From the NCBI GenBank assembly GCA_902778535.1, contig CACYYG010000003.1, positions 77,345 through 141,344 on the forward strand: a stretch of 64,000 nt of DNA. Reading direction: 5' to 3'. The DNA is from an uncultured Prevotellaceae bacterium. Lineage in GTDB: Bacteria > Bacteroidota > Bacteroidia > Bacteroidales > Bacteroidaceae. This document shows positions 1 to 7,802 of this stretch, in pieces. Made by a program: the position numbers and the translations under genes. The notes under the pieces are model-generated. The model ran no database searches. It was not told the origin of the DNA and saw only the letters and a program-made list of their open reading frames with translations. Numbering within the stretch: position 1 is the stretch's first letter; every line of letters begins with the position of its first letter.

Positions 1-1304
1 AAGGCCGTCATGAACGGGCCGAGCAGCGGGTACACCTCCGGGTCTGTCCGCAGCACCTCGAAAATTTCCGTATAGTCGTGGTTTAGGAAGGAAAGCACAT
101 GCGGCATGTCTGAGTATTTCCCGAGCCAGTAGGCAGGTTCCTCGACCAGTTCTGCCTGGTCCTTCATGGCTCTGGCAGCCTCCGTCTTATACACACGTCC
201 TGTCAGCTTCTTATGATGTGTCTCAGGGTCTTCTTCATATTCCGGGAAAAGCATGTTTCCTTCTATGTCATACGGCATCTTCTTGTAGTTGATGAAGAAG
301 TATATGCACGCTGCCAGAAAGTTGACTGCCGATGTCTGGAAGAACTGGTCGCTGCCGCCACCGCCTTCCTTCTTTCCTTTCTGGAGGGAGTCGATCAGTG
401 TCTCTGCCGTCTCCTGTGCGGCTGCCAAGTTTCCGATATATTTCTGCTGAATGGGGTTCACTCGCCTTGAATATTCCACGTTGACGAAGTTGATCATGTT
501 AAACGTGCATCCCGGCGGAGTCTTTCCCTCTTTCTTGTTCTTCTGGTAGTGCCAGTAGAGCTTAGTCGCCAGTGTTGGGAATTTGTAGTCGTAGACTACC
601 ATGGAAAAGCCCTTGGCAGAGTGCTGTCTGATAAACGGCTCAATGACGGAGAATGTCTTACCGGATCCAGGTGTTCCCACCACCCATGTACCACGGAAGG
701 GGTTGATGATGTTCACCCATCCATGACGGAACTTCCCCCCGTAGTAGTAGCGCATGGGGATGTTCACGCTGTATGGTGTGTTCTGCTTCTCCTCGCACTG
801 CTCGAAGCTCTCGTTCTCGAAGTTGAAGCGGTCTTTCATGAAGCCGCCCTTGATGTGCTTCGTCATGTTGTCGAGGGCTAGATGAATGAGTGGCGTGCCT
901 ATCAGCGTGAAGATGACATACACCCATACGTTGGCCGATATATGATAGAACATCGGCGTGAACTCCCAATTGTAGAAGAACACCGACGACACCACAAGTA
1001 TGAAACCGATGGCCAGCGGCCAGTACACTTGGTAGCGGGAATCGAAGTTTACGTCCTTCTTCGCCTTGGTGCCGAGGGAGGTGATGATGATGAACAATGC
1101 CGTCATCAGCTTACTGTACGGCAGGTGTCCTCTCTGGTAGATGAAGAACCGCGACACCCGATTATGGATGTCGGCTATGACACCGCCGAAGATGTCCATC
1201 TCCTCCGGCGTGATGACAAACACGAAAAACTCCACCAGTACGAGGAAGTAAATGATGAAGCGCAGCAGCTTATATATCGCCTGTTGTCCCTGAGTCTCTT
1301 CCAT
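1..1304 (-). CDS. Type IV coupling protein (TraG/VirD4 type, MobC-like), 3' end outside window
   Basis: About 434 N-terminal residues are present; the gene runs off the left edge. Starting at the ATG at 1304, the protein has several membrane segments (near residues 15-40, 75-90, 105-125 and 135-155). A Walker A motif GTPGSGKT follows at about residues 210-217, and then the family-typical run into a VirD4/TraG ATPase domain. T4CPs bring the relaxase-DNA complex to the conjugation channel at the inner membrane and power transfer. It lies downstream of the MobV relaxase operon in the same direction, which suits a mobB-mobC type arrangement. The frame is open and collinear throughout. The identification is firm; which conjugation system it serves cannot be told because the tra genes, if any, lie outside the window. 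Confidence 0.85.
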   Translation of the reverse strand, partial: MEETQGQQAIYKLLRFIIYFLVLVEFFVFVITPEEMDIFGGVIADIHNRVSRFFIYQRGHLPYSKLMTALFIIITSLGTKAKKDVNFDSRYQVYWPLAIGFILVVSSVFFYNWEFTPMFYHISANVWVYVIFTLIGTPLIHLALDNMTKHIKGGFMKDRFNFENESFEQCEEKQNTPYSVNIPMRYYYGGKFRHGWVNIINPFRGTWVVGTPGSGKTFSVIEPFIRQHSAKGFSMVVYDYKFPTLATKLYWHYQKNKKEGKTPPGCTFNMINFVNVEYSRRVNPIQQKYIGNLAAAQETAETLIDSLQKGKKEGGGGSDQFFQTSAVNFLAACIYFFINYKKMPYDIEGNMLFPEYEEDPETHHKKLTGRVYKTEAARAMKDQAELVEEPAYWLGKYSDMPHVLSFLNHDYTEIFEVLRTDPEVYPLLGPFMTA

Positions 1305-1316
1305 GGAACTATCCTT

Positions 1317-2012
1317 TTATTTGTTTGCGTTGTTCTTCCAGTCCCTCATGCAGCGTTCGATGATGTCTTTCTTGTCGATGTCGCCATAGCCTCTGGCCCT
1401 GTCCGTTAGCTCATTCCAAACGTCGAGGAAGGTGGTATAACGGATGGCCATTCCCAGGGCACGCAGCTGTCTGTTCATGGAACGCAGTTTCGGTCTGATG
1501 TTTGTTATCATCTCATTCTTCTCCTGCTCCGTCATCTTGGAGCTGTCAAAACACAGTGTTTTGATGTCCATGACGATGTTCACCCCGTTAATGATGATGT
1601 TTCTGTACACGACGTTACGCCGTGAGTGGAAGGCCACTGCCAGTGCGTTGGCGGGGTAGGAGGCCACCACACCATTAAGGTCTGACACGTTCTTTGAAAG
1701 CTGCGTCACCTCATAGTAGATGCCGTATATCTCAGCGGCGAAGCCGAGGATGTCATGGAACTTGTCGAGGTACTCATTGAACTCCCTCTGGAAGTTCGTC
1801 GTTGCCTCTATCTCCGTCTGCATCCACAGATGTCCTGTCGTCATCAGCGCCTGTGCCTTGTTTTGTGCCTCCAGCGCTTTCTTTGCCTGTTTTGAGTATT
1901 GGTCAATCATTGCCGCACGGACAGGATCGATACCAAAGCCATATGCCGATACCCCTGATAAAAACATCATAACCGTCAGCATGACAGTCTGAAAGAATCT
2001 CCTTTTTTCCAT
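1317..2012 (-). CDS. Secreted helical protein of the mobile element, VirB5/TrbJ-like candidate
   Basis: This 231-residue protein begins with a signal peptide (hydrophobic residues about 8-25) followed by a mostly helical, lysine- and glutamate-rich body. It lies 12 bases upstream of the coupling protein gene. Its C-terminal third resembles that of the next gene upstream: LRALGMAIRYTTFLDVW here aligns with LRRLAVSIAFYNLGDVW there, and both end in a WK-containing tail. They look like a duplicated pair. Periplasmic helical proteins in this position are often VirB5/TrbJ-like pilus-tip components, but that role is inferred from location, signal peptide and fold type only. Confidence 0.65.
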   Translation of the reverse strand: MEKRRFFQTVMLTVMMFLSGVSAYGFGIDPVRAAMIDQYSKQAKKALEAQNKAQALMTTGHLWMQTEIEATTNFQREFNEYLDKFHDILGFAAEIYGIYYEVTQLSKNVSDLNGVVASYPANALAVAFHSRRNVVYRNIIINGVNIVMDIKTLCFDSSKMTEQEKNEMITNIRPKLRSMNRQLRALGMAIRYTTFLDVWNELTDRARGYGDIDKKDIIERCMRDWKNNANK

Positions 2013-2024
2013 TGTTCTGTTGTT

Positions 2025-2744
2025 TTAGTCATCCAGAATTGCATAAACCCTCTGTGCGCGTTTCCATCTGTCGATGGCATCGGCAGCCACCTGTGCATGC
2101 GTCCGCTCCACCATTCCTGCCGTAGCGCTCTTCCATACGTCCCCGAGGTTGTAGAATGCGATGCTCACAGCCAGTCTGCGCAGTTTCCCGTTCAGCTGGT
2201 CGAGTGCGTCGTTCAGGTTCCATAATAGTTCCGTTCGCTCCGCTCCCGTCAGCATGTTCTCTTTCGTGCCGAGGGCAACTGACACCTTCAGGAGCCTGTA
2301 TGTCCTTATCAGCTCTGCCGCCGTCTCCACATAGATGTTGTTCATGGCCACCGATGCGCCGATGCCCTGCGGGTTGGCTGAGACGGCTTTCTGTATCTCA
2401 TGGATGTGCCGCAGTGTCTCTACGCCCTCCGCATACAGGGATGTCCCTGCCTGTATCGCCTCGGCATAGCCGCGTGCCGTCTTCAGGTAGGAGTTGTATT
2501 TTCCCTCCCACTGCTTGATCTTCGTGAACTCGCCGGAGATGGTTGCCTGCAACAGTCCCGTCTTCTCCTGTGCCTTCGTCTGTCTGTTCACCTGGTCATT
2601 GATGTTCCTGTGACCAGTCTCAATCTCGACATACTGCAGCGGGTTGCTCTGCGTCACCTGTGCCGATGCCGGTGTTGCCGCTGTCAGTGAGAGTATGGCC
2701 ATGATCATGGCAGCTCCCTTCTTAGAAACGGTTGGTGATTTCAT
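2025..2744 (-). CDS. Secreted helical protein, paralogue of the neighbouring element protein
   Basis: This 239-residue protein has a signal peptide ending near ATPASAQ (residues about 22-29). Its helical body carries the segment LRRLAVSIAFYNLGDVW near residues 188-204, matched in the downstream gene. It overlaps the upstream PH-like gene by 23 bases and is followed after 12 bases by its paralogue, so the three are probably cotranscribed with the coupling protein. A periplasmic role in DNA transfer is likely from context. I do not recognise a named family with confidence; VirB5/TrbJ is the best structural guess. Confidence 0.65.
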   Translation of the reverse strand: MKSPTVSKKGAAMIMAILSLTAATPASAQVTQSNPLQYVEIETGHRNINDQVNRQTKAQEKTGLLQATISGEFTKIKQWEGKYNSYLKTARGYAEAIQAGTSLYAEGVETLRHIHEIQKAVSANPQGIGASVAMNNIYVETAAELIRTYRLLKVSVALGTKENMLTGAERTELLWNLNDALDQLNGKLRRLAVSIAFYNLGDVWKSATAGMVERTHAQVAADAIDRWKRAQRVYAILDD

Positions 2745-3213
2745 AGATGCTCTTCATTCGTTTGTTATATTCCACTCTCTTTCGTATCTCGCCGACGATG
2801 TTCTCATCCTCGCAGACACCGATGATGTCCAGGCGTCTCATGTTCCTGTCGCCGGAGAGGATGGTGACGGTCTTCAGCCGCAGCAGTTGCTGCAGCAAAG
2901 ACCTGTTCTGCTGGTAGTCCACCACACGGTACAGCTCCATATAGTCTGTGGAGTGCTGAAACACGCCATGCAGGAATACCAGCTGTTCTTCCGTCAACAC
3001 ATATCTTATCCTCAGCAGGTATAGCAGCTGATATGCCAGATACACCAGCAGCAGGACACCGAAGTATTTCAGTAGGCTTGACACGGTGCTGTCCTCAACC
3101 ATGTCAAGCCCTGCGCAGGCAAATGACAGGATGCAAAGCAAGGCGTACCAGCTCTCGCTGATGCAGTACTGCAGCAGGTGCGGCCTCAGTTCTATCGTGT
3201 TGAAAGCTCCCAT
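2722..3213 (-). CDS. Membrane protein with PH-like (YdbS-type) cytoplasmic domain
   Basis: This 163-residue protein has two hydrophobic segments (about residues 17-36 and 48-68). A domain beginning IRYVLTEEQLVFLHGVF follows, then a hydrophobic and basic region with TVTILSGDRNMRRLDIIGV. This layout matches the bacterial PH (bPH) proteins that sit on the inner membrane. Its 3' end overlaps the next gene by 23 bases. Function in the element is unknown; a membrane scaffold for the transfer apparatus would fit the neighbours, but that is inference. Confidence 0.6.
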   Translation of the reverse strand: MGAFNTIELRPHLLQYCISESWYALLCILSFACAGLDMVEDSTVSSLLKYFGVLLLVYLAYQLLYLLRIRYVLTEEQLVFLHGVFQHSTDYMELYRVVDYQQNRSLLQQLLRLKTVTILSGDRNMRRLDIIGVCEDENIVGEIRKRVEYNKRMKSIYEITNRF

Positions 3214-3251
3214 ATATGCCTATTGAATTATATACTTCAATATGATAATAG

Positions 3252-5249
3252 TTATATGCCCATGCCCCGGCCTTCGCTGTAGTCCTGCCGTGCTGGCCGG
3301 TCCATGCTCTCGAAATTGGCTGCCGCCACCTCTGCCGGTGACACCACTCCGGGCTTGTAATAGACCGTTCCGGGCAAACGGCTCTTGTATATCTCTGGCC
3401 CAGGCCCGTGGTGCATCAGCGGGTCTGCCAGCACCTCTCCCGTGGCCACGAGGGCTGCGAGTATGGCAGCACCGATGTTCGTGCCTTCCCCCGGTCGCGT
3501 CTTGATGTCCACCTCATCGAATATCTTCGAGAACAGCTTCATCCGCTGGTAGTCATCCACTGCCAGGAACTTGTCATATTGCTTCTGGGAGATTTCATGT
3601 GTCACGGACTGCCCGTCTATGACAGCCGTCATCTTGTATTTGCCGTCGGCCTCCTTATCAACCCGTATCTCACCGACCTCTACTTCACGGCCATGGGCTA
3701 TTTCACGGTAGAAGCCCTGACGCTGCCTGAAGTCCTGAAGTGCCGCTCCGTCAACTCGGTTGGAGATGGCATGGCCAATGTCCTCACCGTCCTGTGCAAT
3801 GATTTGACCTTCCCGGTCGAGAAGATACATGTCATCGGCATATCCATGACCGTCGGAGTGCTTTATCTCCACTTCAGAGAACACCTTGTCGAACAGTTTC
3901 AGGCGGTGCGCGTCGTCGAGTGCCAGGAACTTGTCATAGTCTTTCTCCTTGATGGCATGTGATACCGTCTCTCCGTTGATGACGGCTGTCATCAGGCAGT
4001 TGCCGTCAGTGCCTTTCTCCACCCTTATCTCTCCGACGACCATCTCCCGGCCATTGGCAACAGGCTGGAACCATCCCTTGTTCCCAAGAATGTCATGGAT
4101 GGCCAGTCCGTCGATGGCGCAGGGGTCGGCAGCTATCCTTGCGGCACGTTCCTGCTGCATCTGCCTTGCCTCCTCTCTCTCTGCCATCATCCTCTGGTTC
4201 TCCTCATACCGCTGCTGTTGTTCGAAGAAAGCTGCTATCTGCGGGCTTTTCTTCGCTTCCTCCGTCAGCTCCAGGCAGACAAGGTCTTTCGACTCCAGCA
4301 TTTCTTTGGTGACAGGGTTGGCAAAGTCCCGCGTGTCTTCCATGATACGCTTATTGATAACGGCCAGTCTTTCCTCCACGGTTGCACCATTGGGATAGCC
4401 TATCCCTTCGGCTGTCAGCTTCTTCAGTTCCTCATCCGTCAAGTCATATTGCAAGTCCATCGGGAACTGTGATGACTGGATGGTCAGTGTTTTCTTCTCC
4501 GCATCGACGACGATGCCGTGTGAGGCGAGCACCTCCTGGAATTTCTCATTGGTGAAGCCGTTTGTCTCACCCTCCCAGATCCTCTCCGAATATGGTATAG
4601 CCTGCCCTTGTGGACGGGGAGCAGCCTTTACTGGCTGTATACGTCCGTCAGCCAGGATGTCATCGAGCACCTCCTGCCGTGTCTCGCGCTGCTGCCCCTT
4701 GTAGTAGAAGCCGTAGCCTCCGGCATTCAGCTCACCCGGCTTCACCCGACCGTCCGGCCTGACGGGAGTCATGATCCCGCCTCCCGCCATGAACGTCTGT
4801 CCGCTGATGCGCCGCATGTGCCATCCCGGCTCCCATCCGACAAAGTCGCCGCCCCATCCGCGTCCAGACCTGCTGAACGGGCGGTAGTAGGGGATGCCGT
4901 ACTCTCCTGTCCCCAGACGATAGCCGTGCAGTCCCATTGCCACACGTCCGAAGGCATTACGGGCCGACACGAAGTTATCCGGCATGTAGAAGTCATTCTT
5001 GACGATAGACGTGAAGGTGTTGTACGCCTTTTTGTTCACATAGTTCGAGCCCCAGCCCATCAGGTCCTCCACCTGACGGTCGTTGAGGTTGTAGGTGATG
5101 GCCGGTGAGTCATGTCCCAATACGATGAGCTGCATCTGTCCGTTGGGCTGCATGGCCATATGGGCTTGCATTCCGTTCCTGCGCAGTACGTCCTGAAGTC
5201 CTGGAGACAAGTCGAGGTCTCGCGGATTTGTATATTTTCTTATTGCCAT
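3252..5249 (-). CDS. Mobile-element protein with two copies of a tandem repeat domain
   Basis: This 665-residue, apparently cytosolic protein has an N-terminal region (1-220) rich in Gly, Tyr and Trp, a middle region (about 225-380) ending in a charged Gln/Glu/Arg helix, and then two similar repeats at about 385-461 and 500-582. Each repeat carries the pattern GRE-x-x-VGEIRV, MTAVI-x-G and YDKFLA-x-DD followed by KLF-x-K-x-F-x-EV-x-IK. Both parts of this repeat also occur twice in the 306-residue protein at 6848-7768. Similar proteins are common in Bacteroidetes conjugative elements, to my knowledge without an assigned function. Its position between transfer genes and relaxase suggests a role in element maintenance or DNA processing. 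Confidence 0.7.
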   Translation of the reverse strand: MAIRKYTNPRDLDLSPGLQDVLRRNGMQAHMAMQPNGQMQLIVLGHDSPAITYNLNDRQVEDLMGWGSNYVNKKAYNTFTSIVKNDFYMPDNFVSARNAFGRVAMGLHGYRLGTGEYGIPYYRPFSRSGRGWGGDFVGWEPGWHMRRISGQTFMAGGGIMTPVRPDGRVKPGELNAGGYGFYYKGQQRETRQEVLDDILADGRIQPVKAAPRPQGQAIPYSERIWEGETNGFTNEKFQEVLASHGIVVDAEKKTLTIQSSQFPMDLQYDLTDEELKKLTAEGIGYPNGATVEERLAVINKRIMEDTRDFANPVTKEMLESKDLVCLELTEEAKKSPQIAAFFEQQQRYEENQRMMAEREEARQMQQERAARIAADPCAIDGLAIHDILGNKGWFQPVANGREMVVGEIRVEKGTDGNCLMTAVINGETVSHAIKEKDYDKFLALDDAHRLKLFDKVFSEVEIKHSDGHGYADDMYLLDREGQIIAQDGEDIGHAISNRVDGAALQDFRQRQGFYREIAHGREVEVGEIRVDKEADGKYKMTAVIDGQSVTHEISQKQYDKFLAVDDYQRMKLFSKIFDEVDIKTRPGEGTNIGAAILAALVATGEVLADPLMHHGPGPEIYKSRLPGTVYYKPGVVSPAEVAAANFESMDRPARQDYSEGRGMGI

Positions 5250-5330
5250 ATTTGTTTCTATAATTATTTATTTATATAGATATAAGAAAGAAATCTCCTG
5301 CGGGGTGCAAGCCTGCAGGAGAGTCCTGTA

Positions 5331-6719
5331 CTATTTCCGTATATAGAGGACCACCCTTGTGTTCCTGTTGGCAGTGAACGGCGCATATCTGTTGATGCCG
5401 CCTTCATGCCGTACCATGATGTTGTCATCAGGGATGCCTCGCTCACGCAGCATCTTAGCCATGTAGTCTGCCCGTCGTGCGCTCAGCATCTCGTTTGTCT
5501 TTTCATTTCCGGTCTGGCTGTCAGCCGCTCCTGTTATCTCAATCAGCAATCCGTTCTTCTTTGCCACCTTTGCCAGCTCGTCGATGTTGATGACCTGTGC
5601 TTTCTCAGTCATCTCACAAGAGTTCAGGTGGAAGAAGAAGAATATCGGCGAGCCGATGGCAGTCATGTCCCTGTCTCTCTCCAGTCCAAGCACGGACATG
5701 TTTTTATTGCCGTTGTATTCAGTGCTGTCGCTAAGCATGGGCTTGTAATTGTCGGGATTGCCGTCCCATCCTCTGTTTCGGATGCGCTTCCTGAGAGAGT
5801 TCAGTCCACTGTAGTCGTTCCTGGGATAAGCCTTGTACTGGTCTTCGTCCGTTGTCACGTCTTGTCCCGTCAGCCTGTATTTCCCGAGCAGTCCTTCTAT
5901 CTCCAGTATCTTGTTCAGCTCCGCCAGTGCCTCCATGTCATATTCATGTTGCTTTGACAGCTTCTGGTTCTTTTCTTGGAGATAGTCCACATAGCTTGCC
6001 ATGATGTCGTTCTGGCAGATGTAGGGCTTTGCGTCGATGACCCGTTTCCATCCCACTTTTCCGATGGTCACGGTCATGCCGAGTGATGCCTGCAGCAGCT
6101 GGTCGCCGAACTTGTTGCTTTCACCTTTCCCGTCGAAGTCACGGAAGGTGTTCGTGGCCCCAAGCTCTGCTGACAGGTGCAGCCGGGAGTTCAGGCGGTA
6201 GCGTCCGATGATGCCGTATGAGATGGCGAATGGCTTGCGGTGTGTGTGCGAGTTTCTGATGATGCCGATGCCGGCATACGGGATGCAGTCCCATCTTGGC
6301 AGCGCGTCAATGTCATTACGGAAATGCGACGACACATTGTAGAGGAAGTCGGCATGGACGCCCTGGTAGGCACGTGACTCCAGCTGCCAGTCCTTCAGTT
6401 TCAGTCCCTGATAGGACAGTCGTCCGCCGAAGTGTGGCGTGAACCATTTTCCAAGCGACGCATGAAGCATCGGGCTGAATCGGTCGAAGAGGTCTGCATG
6501 GCCTACGGGGTTCCCGATGAATGCCGATGCTCCTCCCTGAAGCATGATGAACCAGTTGGAATCCCAGCCGGCGTTTACCAGTGCTCCGTCAAGGTAGGTG
6601 GGGGAGAGGGGCGCCAGTTCCTGACTGTTAATCTCAATCTCCTGCTCTTGTGCGTAAGCAGGACAGGCAGCCGTCAGCACAATGCCGACAGCTGCAATCA
6701 GCAATTTTCTTTTTTTCAT
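5331..6719 (-). CDS. OmpA-family outer membrane protein
   Basis: I chose the ATG at 6719, giving 462 residues, because it begins a clean signal peptide (MKKRKLLIAAVGIVL, cleavage near AYAQ); the frame is open further upstream. The N-terminal half is rich in alternating aromatic and polar residues, as in an outer-membrane beta barrel. The last roughly 100 residues match the OmpA C-terminal peptidoglycan-binding domain, with IEITGAADSQTGNEKTNEML, LSARRADYMAKML and NRNTRVVLYI. The family anchors the outer membrane to peptidoglycan. Within a mobile element it may stabilise the transfer channel in the envelope; that use is inferred. A 31-base element repeated at 13,027 lies about 80 bases upstream. 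Confidence 0.8.
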   Translation of the reverse strand: MKKRKLLIAAVGIVLTAACPAYAQEQEIEINSQELAPLSPTYLDGALVNAGWDSNWFIMLQGGASAFIGNPVGHADLFDRFSPMLHASLGKWFTPHFGGRLSYQGLKLKDWQLESRAYQGVHADFLYNVSSHFRNDIDALPRWDCIPYAGIGIIRNSHTHRKPFAISYGIIGRYRLNSRLHLSAELGATNTFRDFDGKGESNKFGDQLLQASLGMTVTIGKVGWKRVIDAKPYICQNDIMASYVDYLQEKNQKLSKQHEYDMEALAELNKILEIEGLLGKYRLTGQDVTTDEDQYKAYPRNDYSGLNSLRKRIRNRGWDGNPDNYKPMLSDSTEYNGNKNMSVLGLERDRDMTAIGSPIFFFFHLNSCEMTEKAQVINIDELAKVAKKNGLLIEITGAADSQTGNEKTNEMLSARRADYMAKMLRERGIPDDNIMVRHEGGINRYAPFTANRNTRVVLYIRK

Positions 6720-6801
6720 TGTACAATCTGTTTTATTCATGAGTAAAGTTGAAACCGCCGCGAAATTACTCATTATATACTGGCTGGGAGAAAATCAGGA
6801 G

Positions 6802-6832
6802 GCCAAACTCTTGATTTAACACTTTTACGACG
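6802..6832 (-). promoter_or_regulatory. 31-base duplicated upstream element, copy 1
   Basis: These 31 bases, beginning gccaaactcttgatttaac and ending cacttttacgacg on the plus strand, are identical to 13,027-13,057. Both copies lie in the same orientation about 70-85 bases before the start codon of a minus-strand envelope protein gene (an OmpA-type protein here, a lipoprotein at the other site). Identity ends sharply on both sides. An operator or upstream activator site for a regulator of the element is the likely reading. Confidence 0.55.
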
Positions 6833-6847
6833 GTTATGGCCTTTATC

Positions 6848-7768
6848 CTACTTTTTCTTCATCTCTGCAGCAAGTTTTTCAGGCCCGAAGTACTGCTCGT
6901 ATTTTTCATACCTGTCCTTGATGGCCTTCCAGTTTTCCGCTATCTCCTTCATGTCATTCTTCCTTTGCATTGTAGCAGCTTCGCTCATGTTCTTCCGTTT
7001 CTGTTCCGCCTTGTGCCTGACGTCTCTTTCACTGTCATGCCCTTTCATCTTCCTTATCTTCTCTTCCAGGATTTCTTTCTCCTTGATGGTGCAAAGTCCG
7101 AACCATCCCAGTATTCTTGCCCAAATGGATTTCTTCTCGTCACTGTCCGTTTTCCCCGTAGAGCGCGGCACCACTTTCAAGTCCCTGAACACATTTGCGA
7201 ATATCCTTATCCTCTCGTCATCGTCCACGACCAGGAATTTGTCATACGTCCTTTCGAGGATTTCCTTAGTCCTTTCTTTGCCATTTATGGTCGCTGACAT
7301 AAGGTGTCGTCCGTCTTCATTTCTGTCTATCCTTACCTCTGTCACATCCACCTCTCTGCCGTTGTCGACGTTATGGTAGAATCCCATCACCTCCTTCATC
7401 TTAGAAAGGGCAGCACCGTCCACCCTGTTATCGGTGTCCTTGCCGTCTGCGTTCTTGATCATCACCTCATGGAAGACAGAGTCGAACAGTTTCAGTCTGT
7501 TCGCGTCATCGAGCTGGCCGAAGCGGATGAGTACTTCCGGGTTGATGTCATACCGTATCGTCTTATCGTCAATGCGAGCCTCCATGAAACACTTACCCTT
7601 CTCGTCCCTTGCTGCTGTTATTGTTCCGACATTGACTTGACGGCCATTCTCTATGGGCTGGAACCAGTTCTTCTTGTCAAGTATTTTGACAATACTCTGC
7701 CCGTCGATGGTATAAGTGACAGGAGTCGTTTTTTGTTCCTCTTTTTCTATTTCTTTATTTTCTTCCAT
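6848..7768 (-). CDS. Second tandem-repeat-domain protein of the element
   Basis: This 306-residue protein has two copies of the repeat also seen in the 665-residue protein at 3252-5249. Copy one (about 22-105) starts DGQSIVKILDKKNWFQPI and ends VFHEVMIK. Copy two (about 115-200) starts VDGAALSKMKEVMGFY and contains YDKFLVVDDDERIRIF. After that come a short hydrophobic stretch (KSIWARILGWFGLC) and a long charged, lysine- and glutamate-rich helix to the end. It lies just downstream of the relaxase gene. The shared repeats suggest the two proteins bind the same partner. The function is unknown. Confidence 0.7.
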   Translation of the reverse strand: MEENKEIEKEEQKTTPVTYTIDGQSIVKILDKKNWFQPIENGRQVNVGTITAARDEKGKCFMEARIDDKTIRYDINPEVLIRFGQLDDANRLKLFDSVFHEVMIKNADGKDTDNRVDGAALSKMKEVMGFYHNVDNGREVDVTEVRIDRNEDGRHLMSATINGKERTKEILERTYDKFLVVDDDERIRIFANVFRDLKVVPRSTGKTDSDEKKSIWARILGWFGLCTIKEKEILEEKIRKMKGHDSERDVRHKAEQKRKNMSEAATMQRKNDMKEIAENWKAIKDRYEKYEQYFGPEKLAAEMKKK

Positions 7769-7802
7769 AATAAAATAAATATTTTAGTATTTGTATATTT
7801 TG

